Below, piece by piece: positions 43,751-51,805 of a stretch of DNA of 64,000 nucleotides (position 1 is its first letter; each line of letters starts with the position of its first letter). This stretch comes from Roseibium hamelinense. Its GTDB lineage: Bacteria; Pseudomonadota; Alphaproteobacteria; Rhizobiales; Stappiaceae. The translations under genes were made by a program, and so were the position numbers. The stretch covers positions 222,090-286,089 of the forward strand of contig NZ_VLLF01000008.1 of assembly GCF_007830545.1 (NCBI RefSeq), written 5' to 3'. Under the pieces are notes generated by a model. That model made no database searches, was not told the DNA's origin, and saw nothing but the letters and a program-made list of their open reading frames with translations.

Positions 43751-44535
43751 AACCCGCTGACATCTCAACGCTCCCGAAAATCATGGTCGCGCCCAATGGT
43801 GCGCGAAGAACAAAAAATGACCACCCTGCGCTGCCTATGACGGTTCACGAAACGGTGGAAGCCGCCAAAGCCTGCTATAGCGCCGGTGCGACCGGACTTC
43901 ATGCACATGTGCGTGATAGTACCGGCACACATGTGCTCGATGCGCATCGTTATCTCGACCTGTTGTCGGAAATGAATGCTGCAGTGCCGCAAATGCAGGT
44001 TCAAATCACGACTGAAGCTGTTGGAAAATACAGCCCTGGCGATCAGCGCCAGTTGGTTCGTGATGTGGTTCCCAAATCGGTTTCAATCTCCTTGCAAGAG
44101 ATGCTGTCGGACGGACAACCCGATCGGGCGCATGCGTTTTACAGGTGGGCATTTAAAGCAGGAATTGCGGTGCAGCACATTCTCTACAGCACAGAGGATC
44201 TCATGCGATTTTCAGAAATTGCCATCCGAGGAGACATTCCAGGCAATCAACATCAACTGCTGTTTGTGCTGGGACGTTACAGGGCGGATCAACAAAGCGT
44301 CGTGTCCGATCTCGATCCCTTTTTGGAAGCACTGCGGTCGGTAGAGGGCAACTGGGCTGCAGACTGGGCGTGCTGCGCTTTCGGAAAGCGGGAAACCGAG
44401 TGCCTTGTGTACGCTGTTCAAAACGGTGGCAAGGCCCGGATCGGATTTGAAAACGGCTTGTGGAATCGCAGCGGCGAGCTGGCGCGCGACAATGCCGACC
44501 GGGTGAAGGATCTGGTATCCGCGCTCGGAGACTGA
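43747..44535 (+). CDS. Beta-keto acid cleavage enzyme (BKACE, DUF849)
   Basis: A 262-residue TIM-barrel zinc enzyme. The N-terminal IMVAPNGARRTKNDHPALP, the zinc-binding HxH in GLHAHVRDSTG and the Glu-containing ITTEAVGKYSP are family marks. BKACEs transfer the acetyl part of a beta-keto acid to acetyl-CoA, giving acetoacetate and a new acyl-CoA. The start overlaps the aminotransferase stop by four bases. At 262 residues it is a little shorter than many relatives. The substrate is probably the aminotransferase product. Confidence 0.86.
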   Translation: MKPADISTLPKIMVAPNGARRTKNDHPALPMTVHETVEAAKACYSAGATGLHAHVRDSTGTHVLDAHRYLDLLSEMNAAVPQMQVQITTEAVGKYSPGDQRQLVRDVVPKSVSISLQEMLSDGQPDRAHAFYRWAFKAGIAVQHILYSTEDLMRFSEIAIRGDIPGNQHQLLFVLGRYRADQQSVVSDLDPFLEALRSVEGNWAADWACCAFGKRETECLVYAVQNGGKARIGFENGLWNRSGELARDNADRVKDLVSALGD

Positions 44536-44587
44536 AACTTGAATTTGAAAACGCCGGAACCTGAGGGTCGGCGATTTGCGGAGAATT

Positions 44588-45451
44588 ATGAACGTGTCCA
44601 ATCGCCACTATGTGCTGACGCTATCCTGCGAGGATCGGCCGGGAATCGTAGCTGCTGTCACAACCGAACTCGCCGATCTTGGCGCTAATATCGCAGAAAG
44701 TGACCAGTTTTGGGATCAGGTATCAAACCGCTTTTTCATGCGGATAGCGGTTCTGACGCCGGATAATGTGACCAAAGAGATGGTTCACAGGGCGATTGAG
44801 CCGGCAATCAATCGGTTTGATTTGAAAACAACGCTTATAGATCGTGCCCAGCGGCCAAAGATTGTCATCATGGTTTCGAAGTTTGACCATGCCATGTTGC
44901 ATCTTCTCTACCAAATCCGGGTGGGGTGGCTGGACGCAGAGGTAGTCGCAATTGTCTCAAACCATCCGGACAGCGCGCGAACCGCGGAAATCGAAGGCGT
45001 GCCGTTTCACCATTGGCCGGTGAATAAGGAAAACAAGGTAGAGCAGGAGGAAAAGCTCCTGTCCTTGGTCAAGGAAACCGGTGCTGATTTGGTAATCTTG
45101 GCGCGTTACATGCAGGTTCTGTCGGACAACCTGTCGAAACGGTTATTCGGGAAGGTGATCAACATCCATCACTCATTCCTGCCAAGCTTCAAGGGAGCGA
45201 AGCCCTATCATCAGGCCCATCAGCGCGGTGTAAAGATGATCGGTGCCACCGCGCACTATGTGACGCCGGACCTCGATGAGGGACCGATCATTGAACAGGA
45301 TGCGGAGCGTGTCAGCCATTCCCTGTCCGCAGATGATTTTGTTGCACGGGGCCGGGATATAGAAGCCCGCGTGCTGGCCCGCGCTGTGAAGTTCCATCTG
45401 GAAAGCCGTGTGATGATTGTCGGCAACAAGACGATTGTTTTCACACAATAG
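44588..45451 (+). CDS. purU: Formyltetrahydrofolate deformylase PurU
   Basis: A 287-residue enzyme that hydrolyses 10-formyltetrahydrofolate to formate and tetrahydrofolate. Residues 5-85 are an ACT domain (YVLTLSCEDRPGIVAAVTTEL), followed by a formyltransferase fold with NIHHSFLPSFKGAKPYHQA and ATAHYVTPDLDEGPIIEQD, which hold the catalytic Asn/His/Asp. The ATG at 44588 has GGAG nine bases upstream. Its place after the aminotransferase and BKACE suggests that the pathway releases one-carbon units, as in the breakdown of N-methylated compounds. Confidence 0.92.
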   Translation: MNVSNRHYVLTLSCEDRPGIVAAVTTELADLGANIAESDQFWDQVSNRFFMRIAVLTPDNVTKEMVHRAIEPAINRFDLKTTLIDRAQRPKIVIMVSKFDHAMLHLLYQIRVGWLDAEVVAIVSNHPDSARTAEIEGVPFHHWPVNKENKVEQEEKLLSLVKETGADLVILARYMQVLSDNLSKRLFGKVINIHHSFLPSFKGAKPYHQAHQRGVKMIGATAHYVTPDLDEGPIIEQDAERVSHSLSADDFVARGRDIEARVLARAVKFHLESRVMIVGNKTIVFTQ

Positions 45452-45476
45452 TCAATTCGCAAAAAAACACTTCATA

Positions 45477-46403
45477 TTAAGCGTTGTATTTTTGAGCCTG
45501 TTCAGCCAGAACGCCGTCTTTTTGCAACTCAGTAAGGATCCAATCCCGGAAAAGCCGCACCTTGCGGCTTTTCTTATTCGCGGGTGGGTAGCTGAGATAC
45601 CAGGCCTCATCGTCGATACTCGCTAGAATGTCGATCGGCTGCACGAGCAGGCCATTTTCAAGAGCATGCTTGCAGAAATAGGGAGTAAGGATGCCGGCGC
45701 CTTGGCCGGCAATCGCCCTGTTTGCTTCAAGAGCTTGTGAGCCCATCCGGGTTGCCGGACGATTGCTCAAATCGACATCTTTTATGCCCGCCTTATCAAA
45801 CCATATCTTCCACCAAGGGTCGCCCGGATCAATGAGCGGAAGCCGCAGGATATCTTCAGCAGAGTGAACGCCACCAATGGTTTCGGCGAGCTCCGGACTG
45901 AGCATGGGAGTAAAGGTCGCATCGACCAGGCGGTGGTGGCACCATCCTTTTGGCGGAGCATAACAAGCCGAAATAGAAACGTCAGAGTTTAAAAACTCGG
46001 GGCGGGCTGCTGGTCCATAAGGCACGATGCGTATGGCAATGTCCGGATTGGCGAGTTGAAAGTGTACCAGCCGCGTTGCCAGCCAGTTCAAGGCAAACGT
46101 TGTGTTGCTTGAGACGACCAAAAGCGTATCGTTTTCGTTTCTCACGTCATAAAAGGCTTCGCGCAGCGCCTCGAATGCGTCGATCACCTTCAGGGAGAGC
46201 TGCTTGCCTTTGTCCGTTAGTTCGATGCGGCGCGCGTTCCGATGAAACAGCGGGAACCCAAGCTTTTCTTCCAGCAGCTTGATTTGGTAGCTGACGGCAG
46301 CTTGGGTCATGCCCAGTTCGGAGCCGGCCTTTGTAAAGCTGAGCAACCGCGCGGCTGCTTCAAATGCGCGTATGGCCGGGAGGGATGGCAGGGCGTTATG
46401 CAT
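45477..46403 (-). CDS. LysR family regulator (GcvA-like)
   Basis: A 308-residue LysR regulator with the DNA-binding region LPAIRAFEAAARLLSFTKAG and LGMTQAAVSYQIKLLEEKLG. The effector domain has the GcvA-branch layout (SACYAPPKGWCHHRLVD). It is convergent with purU and divergent from a small DUF1127-like gene. Two perfect TTATGCATAA palindromes (46396-46405 and 46413-46422), one spanning its start codon, suggest self-regulation. The GcvA branch is often linked to glycine and one-carbon metabolism, which fits purU next door. Confidence 0.9.
   Translation of the reverse strand: MHNALPSLPAIRAFEAAARLLSFTKAGSELGMTQAAVSYQIKLLEEKLGFPLFHRNARRIELTDKGKQLSLKVIDAFEALREAFYDVRNENDTLLVVSSNTTFALNWLATRLVHFQLANPDIAIRIVPYGPAARPEFLNSDVSISACYAPPKGWCHHRLVDATFTPMLSPELAETIGGVHSAEDILRLPLIDPGDPWWKIWFDKAGIKDVDLSNRPATRMGSQALEANRAIAGQGAGILTPYFCKHALENGLLVQPIDILASIDDEAWYLSYPPANKKSRKVRLFRDWILTELQKDGVLAEQAQKYNA
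45550..45572 (+). terminator. Intrinsic terminator for purU inside the LysR gene
   Basis: AAAAGCCGCA (45550-45559) is exactly inverted at 45563-45572 with a CCT loop; the right arm ends in TTTT followed by CTTATT. It lies about 100 bases after the purU stop and inside the 3' coding part of the opposing LysR gene. Confidence 0.65.
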
Positions 46404-46422
46404 AAATCTTCCTTATGCATAA
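46396..46422. promoter_or_regulatory. Two TTATGCATAA palindromes, likely LysR operator
   Basis: Perfect copies lie at 46396-46405 and 46413-46422, 17 bases apart from start to start. The first contains the LysR start codon and the second extends to CCTTATGCATAAGG. Both sit in the divergent gap before the small DUF1127-like gene. Confidence 0.6.
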
Positions 46423-46494
46423 GGGCGGAGATTTAGTTGGCGCATCATAGCAAAGCGGCAGATATTTCGGTTCTAAAGAACTGGAGATACTGCC

Positions 46495-46734
46495 ATGATT
46501 GCCATGAGATGTAATTTATGCAGCGAAAGCCGTTGGTCGGCAAGGCTCATAGATGGAGTAATCAGCCTTATAAAAAAACCGGTCGGAATAATCGGTTCCA
46601 GGCCTGTAAGATCTGGAAGTCGCACCCATCTATCGCGACACCTTTTGAAAGACATTGGCCTTGATGGAGGGGGGGACTTCGTTTCGTCCCTAGACGAGAA
46701 ATGGCGGCGTGAGCTCGACTTGTTGTCGAAATAA
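46495..46734 (+). CDS. Small DUF1127-like protein
   Basis: A 79-residue basic protein. The part LSRHLLKDIGLDGG resembles the ending of DUF1127 proteins (RhizoRNA-binding-type small Arg-rich proteins in Alphaproteobacteria, some of which act with RNA in phosphate and carbon metabolism). It has GGAG ahead of the ATG. It is divergent from the LysR gene and may be controlled by it. The resemblance is limited to the C-terminal half, so the call is tentative. Confidence 0.5.
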   Translation: MIAMRCNLCSESRWSARLIDGVISLIKKPVGIIGSRPVRSGSRTHLSRHLLKDIGLDGGGDFVSSLDEKWRRELDLLSK

Positions 46735-47247
46735 CTCGGCTCGAATGAGCATCGCCCACAAGGTGGCTGCGAACAAGCCAGCCACCATCAAAATAGTGAT
46801 GGTCTTCAAAATGGGCCATCACCAACAAGGGCCGGGATCGACACACCTTGAGTGGCCCAAAGTGTATGCGGAACCATGTCGCCAACGACAACTCCAGCAG
46901 TCAAAATTGCTGCATTTTAAGACAGACCCAGTCCACTCCCAGCGAAGAAGATTGTGCAAGCGGCCAGGCATATCGCCGGGTTGTTCGGACTAAGCGGTTG
47001 AATGAAGTGTTCTTTTTGGGGGTAGGCATTCTTACATCGCCGTTTTACGAAATGTTAAGGGAGACAATCTGGAAGGCCGAAAGGTCATGTAGGTAATGCA
47101 AAGCAACCATAAGAGCAGTACAACCGTGTCGCCTGTCGCCATCATCTGTCCTGGGCCGAATGCGATACAGACATTCAAGATGAAGCGCTGCGATGTCAAA
47201 ATGACTGCGAACGCGGTTCCATAGCCAGCCGAAGCACCAATGTCCAA
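46690..47247 (-). pseudogene. Debris of a membrane protein gene
   Basis: On the minus strand, hydrophobic segments appear in successive frames broken by stops: NPAICLAACTIFFAGSGLGLS then a stop, AAILTAGVVVGDMVPHTLWA, and after a frame change TITILMVAGLFAATLWAMLI ending at a stop at 46690. A further hydrophobic stretch (VVLLLWLLCITYMTF) is open from 47247. None is complete, and no family can be named. I read it as a decayed gene for a polytopic membrane protein; the outer limits are approximate. Confidence 0.35.
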
Positions 47248-47325
47248 AAATGGTGTCCGAACAAGATCCGCTCAGTATCCTGCGCTACGACTGACCATTC
47301 GCATAACAGTTTGTTGCCTAGGGGC

Positions 47326-48492
47326 TTACTTTCGAAAACTGACTGGAACCGAAAATGTCAGCCGGGAACCGGGCAATCCGCTAGGCATTTGGGGAAAGGG
47401 GGACGCGCGTTTGGGTAGAGCCTTGAGCGCTGCATCCAGCGTCCCGTTACCAGTACTCTTGACCAAACTGGATGACAGCACCTTTCCTGATCGCGCAATG
47501 GTAATCTTTAAAAGGCCGCGGCCGGTAATACCCCGCTCCCGCGCTTTGACCGGATACCGCTTATGCCGTTCTACCCATTGGCGAAGTGTGCGCGCATAGG
47601 ATTTGTGATCGCCCTTCGCAGCGTGGGCCGCAGCAGATGTCCCTTGCCCTGCACTTCCCCGTTTGGTGGTCTCACGTGAATCCCCCTGTTGCCGGCCTTG
47701 GACAGTTTTGCGTTGGTGCTCCGCGGTGGCTTTCTGACGTGCTTTAGCGGCCGCGGTGCGCCGAGCTTCGTAATGTGTGTCCGGCGCCGGTTTTGGGACA
47801 TGGAGGGTTGTTGCCGTGGAACCATCCGGTACCTTGTCCGCACTATTCGGAACGTCAATCGGATCAAGGGCCGCCACAACTGGATTTGGAGCATGAGGTG
47901 GTTCGGAGAGTGCTTCGCCCGGGTTCGAAACAACTTGTTCAGACTGCTGCTGTGGCGATTCGAGCGTTGACTGAGAGGTCGCCTCGACGACGTTTTCTAC
48001 AATAGGCACAGTCTTATTCGGCGCTTGTGTTGCGGTGGTGTTGCTGGCTGCCTTTTGGTGTTTGTTTGGCTGGACTACAGATCGCGGACTTGTGATGTGA
48101 ACAGCGCTCTCCAATTGAGAGGTTAAAGGTGGCTGACCGGATTGAGGTTTGTCGGCACTTTCGTCCTGCAACGGTTCCGCCAACTCCGCCGCTCTTGCGC
48201 GGTCGGGCTGCGCAGTTTCGGCTTCTGGAACCGGTTCCGCGTCACGGTCACCCGGGGCTTGCAATGGGGTGGCAGCTTCCGTTTCGGCCCCAGCGATACG
48301 GTCCGCGTCGCCGCCCATTGTCCCGGTGTCTGCTCCATCGTTCAAGGTCAGCGTCAACACGGTGTCGAAGGTGCCGCCCGTATCGGCTTCAGCCAGTCCG
48401 TCATCCTGTTGGATCAGGATTGCAGCCAAAAGGCCTGCATGAATGGTCACAGCTGCCACTAGGCCAAAAATCCAGATACGCAGGGCTTTCAT
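47326..48492 (-). CDS. tonB: TonB energy transducer
   Basis: A 388-residue protein that links inner-membrane proton energy to outer-membrane receptors. It has one N-terminal membrane segment (IWIFGLVAAVTIHAGLLAAI), a long polar and Pro-rich periplasmic spacer (about 40-290), and a TonB C-terminal domain (YARTLRQWVERHKRYPVKAR, GRGLLKITIARSGKV) to the end. It is the last gene of the cobalamin operon, overlapping exbD by four bases. The spacer is long for the family. Confidence 0.92.
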   Translation of the reverse strand: MKALRIWIFGLVAAVTIHAGLLAAILIQQDDGLAEADTGGTFDTVLTLTLNDGADTGTMGGDADRIAGAETEAATPLQAPGDRDAEPVPEAETAQPDRARAAELAEPLQDESADKPQSGQPPLTSQLESAVHITSPRSVVQPNKHQKAASNTTATQAPNKTVPIVENVVEATSQSTLESPQQQSEQVVSNPGEALSEPPHAPNPVVAALDPIDVPNSADKVPDGSTATTLHVPKPAPDTHYEARRTAAAKARQKATAEHQRKTVQGRQQGDSRETTKRGSAGQGTSAAAHAAKGDHKSYARTLRQWVERHKRYPVKARERGITGRGLLKITIARSGKVLSSSLVKSTGNGTLDAALKALPKRASPFPQMPSGLPGSRLTFSVPVSFRK

Positions 48493-48887
48493 TTGGCGCG
48501 GACCTGAATGGAAACGGCCTCAATCTCGAGTTCTCGCAAGCTCTCCGCGAATTGCAGAACGCGTGCAAAATCTGCCGACCTATCGACGCGCAAAGTGACC
48601 GCCGTTGGCGGTTCCCCGCCGAGAAGAAGCCGCTGCAAGGCTTCTCGAACAGGTTCTGCGCCGATAGTGTGACCGAAACCTATCACATTGGTTTTGTCGA
48701 TGACCACGAGGGGCGCCGGCTCTGTGCGGTCGGCAAGGGCGGCTTCGGCCGGATCGGCGTCAAGCACTTGAGGATCGCGGATTTCGCCCATCAACATCAG
48801 GAAGATCAAAAGCAGAAAGACGACATTGATCATCGGCAAAAGAGTGTCACCAAAGCGGCCCCGGCCCGGTTCGTCGGCAATCCTCAT
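48489..48887 (-). CDS. exbD: ExbD-type biopolymer transport protein (second copy)
   Basis: A 132-residue protein with one N-terminal membrane segment preceded by the conserved basic/Pro region and followed by a periplasmic domain; the segment DTLLPMINVVFLLLIFLMLMG carries the membrane boundary of ExbD/TolR, where the essential Asp is normally found. Here DTLLPMINVVF has Asn where ExbD usually has Asp, so this copy may lack the proton site. It is one of two adjacent ExbD genes, overlapping both neighbours by four bases. Confidence 0.85.
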   Translation of the reverse strand: MRIADEPGRGRFGDTLLPMINVVFLLLIFLMLMGEIRDPQVLDADPAEAALADRTEPAPLVVIDKTNVIGFGHTIGAEPVREALQRLLLGGEPPTAVTLRVDRSADFARVLQFAESLRELEIEAVSIQVRAK

Positions 48888-49270
48888 GACCTGCGTCCGG
48901 GCCTCACGGTGAGCGCAGTGATACCCGTCGCCTTGATCTGGTCGAGATGCGTGAGCGTGTCCTGCGTCGAGACGCCGGGGGCTATGGTCACCACAACGGG
49001 GAGAGCGTTTTTGTGCGCACGTGCCAGGGCGGGTTCTGCCGGTTCATTGGTTTCGGCAACGACAAGGTCGCCAGAGCTCAGAATCTCGAGCGCAAGGATC
49101 TTGTCGATTCTTTCGGCGGATTGAGCGCCTGAAGCAACGGTCAGCGGTACCGTCGCATAGTGATCGAACGATGACACCAGCATGAAAAACACGATCAGAA
49201 TAAAGATCACATCGATCAATGACGTCAGGCCGATTGCGGGACGCCGGCGCGGTGGTTCGTCCAGGATCAT
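48884..49270 (-). CDS. exbD: ExbD-type biopolymer transport protein (first copy)
   Basis: A 128-residue ExbD with the membrane segment GLTSLIDVIFILIVFFMLVS, whose Asp in LIDVIF is the proton-carrying residue. It lies between exbB and the second exbD, all with four-base overlaps. Together the two may form a heteromeric ExbD dimer in the motor complex. Confidence 0.9.
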   Translation of the reverse strand: MILDEPPRRRPAIGLTSLIDVIFILIVFFMLVSSFDHYATVPLTVASGAQSAERIDKILALEILSSGDLVVAETNEPAEPALARAHKNALPVVVTIAPGVSTQDTLTHLDQIKATGITALTVRPGRRS

Positions 49271-49902
49271 GCTGCGCTCTGTTGATCGGGAAACGAGGAG
49301 CGGTGCTGCCCGGTTGCGGGGTCCATCAGCGGCACTGATGACTGCGCAATCGACCGGGTGGCAACCTGTTCCAAAATCATTTTGAGATTGCCAGCCACAG
49401 CGTCGATCAGGCTGTGAAGCACGAGAGCCGCGAGTGCGACAATCATTCCAGCCGCTGTCGTAATCAGAGCTTCCCAGATCCCGCCGGCCAAATCTGCTGG
49501 ACGCACGGAATCGCCGGCGCTTTGCATGGCTTGAAAGGCATCAATCATGCCAAGAACGGTTCCGAGTAGGCCTAGCAGCGGCGCGGCCGTAATGATCAGC
49601 TCCAACAAGCGCGTGCCGCTGCGGGCCTTTGCAAGGTAAGAGCGGGCGATTAGGCTGGTTTCGTCCGCCAGAGCACGGCGATCCAGACCTGACGCAGCCA
49701 GAGTATCGATTTTTTGGGCAAGCTCCCGGCATGCTCCGGACCGTGACGAAAATGGCTTCAGACCGGCAACGCGGATAAGGTTCACAAATGCCGTGGCGAC
49801 AGTCAGGACAGATAGACCGACGAGGACGATTAGGGTCCAGCCACCGCGTTCGTGAAACAAAAAGAGCAAGTCCTGAAGGCTGCTGATGTCTTGCATCGTC
49901 AT
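49267..49902 (-). CDS. exbB: ExbB/TolQ-type proton channel protein
   Basis: A 211-residue MotA/TolQ/ExbB family protein with three membrane segments. The conserved second and third segments are seen in LELIITAAPLLGLLGTVLGMIDAFQ and GGIWEALITTAAGMIVALAALV. It forms the inner-membrane motor with ExbD and drives TonB. It overlaps the unknown gene upstream and exbD downstream by four bases each. Confidence 0.91.
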   Translation of the reverse strand: MTMQDISSLQDLLFLFHERGGWTLIVLVGLSVLTVATAFVNLIRVAGLKPFSSRSGACRELAQKIDTLAASGLDRRALADETSLIARSYLAKARSGTRLLELIITAAPLLGLLGTVLGMIDAFQAMQSAGDSVRPADLAGGIWEALITTAAGMIVALAALVLHSLIDAVAGNLKMILEQVATRSIAQSSVPLMDPATGQHRSSFPDQQSAA

Positions 49903-50972
49903 GACCGCTCCCCCTCGTGGCCCGGCCGGTCGGGATCGGCGTCGAGGTCCAGGTCGGGATCCTGACCGGCGGCGGCGCTGCGGTCAAACTGGCGCATCAG
50001 CAGCGCGCAAAGTTGGGTGCGCGCCTCGTCATTCGTAAGCTCGGCAAGTCGGGCCTGCTGGCGCAGCGTGTTGCGCAGGGCAACCCGTTTGACCCGCGTT
50101 TCCGGCTCGCTCAAGGCATCGCCGCGCGAGGCCTCAAGAGCGCTGAGAACTTCTGTTTTCGTGGCAACATACTCAGGGAGGCCAAACCGGTCCAGAAGGG
50201 CCTGAAAAGCGACAAACCGGCCCGTATCGAACGGGATGTCCTCTCCACGATGGCCCATGACCGGGCTTGCCGGGTGCAGATAGGCGCAAGGGATCAGGCC
50301 GTCCGGAATGAGCGTGTTGGCGGAATGCGTGCGGTTCACGCGCAACAGATTTGGCAGAACATGGGTGTGCGGACCGTCCGGAGACACACCGCCGGTGTCC
50401 GGCCCGCCGATCATTTGATAGACCTCGACCCGTCCCAGCGGGGAGATCACGACCCGGGCCGGATGGGCGTTTAGGATGGCGCTCATGGCCGGGTTATCCG
50501 GCTCGAAAAGGGACCGGCCGGTTTGCGCACGCAGCACAGATAAAAGCTTCGGATCGCATGTGCGGATGCAAAAGTCGATCTGCGGCTGGTCCAGCCCCAT
50601 GTCGAACAAAACGCCGTCCCGGTCCTCGGGTTTAAGCGCGTCCGTGTCGGGGCCGAGCTCGGTGAGAACGGACCGTCGGGCGGCAACCGCTTTGTTGTCC
50701 GGCAGGCACAAGGCAAGACCCTGTCCCCAGCGCTGTGGATGGCGGCTCAAGGTTTCATAGGCAATCGGCGTGACGTCCGCGAGCCGGCCGGGGATGAGCC
50801 GAAGCCCGCCTTTTTCGCTCACACGGATCAGCTGGTCCGGATCATCGAGCGAGAGAATGTCGCATGGCCGTTGGTGAAACTCTCCAATCGCGCCGAATGA
50901 GCCGATGCTCCAGCCTGCGTCGATATCCAGCAGTTGTAGCTTCAGCACGTGGTGGAGGTTCTCACTCATCAA
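49899..50972 (-). CDS. Unknown protein in the cobalamin uptake operon
   Basis: A 357-residue soluble protein with no signal peptide, membrane segment or family I recognise. The middle part contains a His/Pro/Gly-rich stretch (GGPDTGGVSPDGPHTHVLP, then HPASPVMGHRGEDIP) that might bind metal, and the C-terminus is strongly acidic and Asp-rich (DPDLDLDADPDRPG). Four-base overlaps with btuD upstream and exbB downstream show that it is made together with both the importer and the motor. A role in vitamin or metal handling, or in assembly of the uptake system, is inference. Confidence 0.8.
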   Translation of the reverse strand: MMSENLHHVLKLQLLDIDAGWSIGSFGAIGEFHQRPCDILSLDDPDQLIRVSEKGGLRLIPGRLADVTPIAYETLSRHPQRWGQGLALCLPDNKAVAARRSVLTELGPDTDALKPEDRDGVLFDMGLDQPQIDFCIRTCDPKLLSVLRAQTGRSLFEPDNPAMSAILNAHPARVVISPLGRVEVYQMIGGPDTGGVSPDGPHTHVLPNLLRVNRTHSANTLIPDGLIPCAYLHPASPVMGHRGEDIPFDTGRFVAFQALLDRFGLPEYVATKTEVLSALEASRGDALSEPETRVKRVALRNTLRQQARLAELTNDEARTQLCALLMRQFDRSAAAGQDPDLDLDADPDRPGHEGERS

Positions 50973-51805
50973 ATCAAATCCCGGTCGTTCAAAGTCTTTT
51001 CTGTGGGCTCTCCGGCTGTGGTCCGGTTTGGCCGCCTTTTGTCAGAGCATGGAACGATTGTGAGACGCTCCGCAAGAGTGATCGTCGTCGTTTCAATGCC
51101 GTACACATGTTCGATCAAACCGCTGGTAAACAACTGATCCGGCGGGGTATTCGATTTGAGCTTGCCCTGATCCAGAAGCAGCAAGCGGTCGCACCAGCGC
51201 CCGGCGAGTGTCAGGTCGTGCAGGGAAACGAAGACAAGCCGCCCGGAGCGGGCAAAGGCTTGAAAGGTCCTCATAAAGCCGATCTGGTGCGCCGGATCCA
51301 GACCGTTGATCGGTTCGTCGGCAAGAAAGGATGGGGTGTCCTGGGCCAGCATTCTGGCGACAAGCACCCTCGCTTGCTCACCGCCTGACAGTGTGTCGAA
51401 TGGACGGTCCGAAAACTCCGCAACATCCATCTGGCGCATAGCGTCTTCAGCGGCCATCCGGTCCGCTGTGGATGGGCCTGCAAACCGGCTATGATGGGGC
51501 AGACGGCCCAACAGCACGACATCCCGGCAGGGAATGGCCCAGTGAACCGTGCGCTCTTGCGGCATATAGGCGATCAGCCGGGACCGCTCACTATGCGTCA
51601 TCTGAGAGATCACGCGCCCATTCCATTCCGCGCTCCCGCGATGGGGCAGCAGACCAGCCATGGCACGCAGAAGGGTTGATTTTCCGGCACCGTTCGGCCC
51701 GATGATCCCGATCAGTTCTCCCGCTTCGGCGTCGAAGGATACGCCTTCCAAAACAGTGCTGGCCCGGATCGAGGCGCTGAGGCTTTTTGCGGAAAAGCTG
51801 ATCAT
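50969..51805 (-). CDS. btuD: Cobalamin-type ABC transporter, ATP-binding protein (BtuD-like)
   Basis: A 278-residue ATPase of the FecE/BtuD group: Walker A GPNGAGKSTLLRAM, signature LSGGEQARVLVARML, Walker B SFLADEPINGLDP and switch His in VSLHDLTLAG. The ATG at 51805 overlaps the btuC stop; the frame is open further to 52264 but that part is btuC in another frame. It powers the BtuC permease. The family also serves iron chelates, but the riboswitch upstream favours cobalamin. Confidence 0.88.
   Translation of the reverse strand: MISFSAKSLSASIRASTVLEGVSFDAEAGELIGIIGPNGAGKSTLLRAMAGLLPHRGSAEWNGRVISQMTHSERSRLIAYMPQERTVHWAIPCRDVVLLGRLPHHSRFAGPSTADRMAAEDAMRQMDVAEFSDRPFDTLSGGEQARVLVARMLAQDTPSFLADEPINGLDPAHQIGFMRTFQAFARSGRLVFVSLHDLTLAGRWCDRLLLLDQGKLKSNTPPDQLFTSGLIEHVYGIETTTITLAERLTIVPCSDKRRPNRTTAGEPTEKTLNDRDLI

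Noticed and set aside
48129..49124. 331-codon plus-strand frame over the tonB and exbD genes
   Set aside because: Complementary to well-supported overlapping tonB/exbD genes; composition is that of an antisense shadow.
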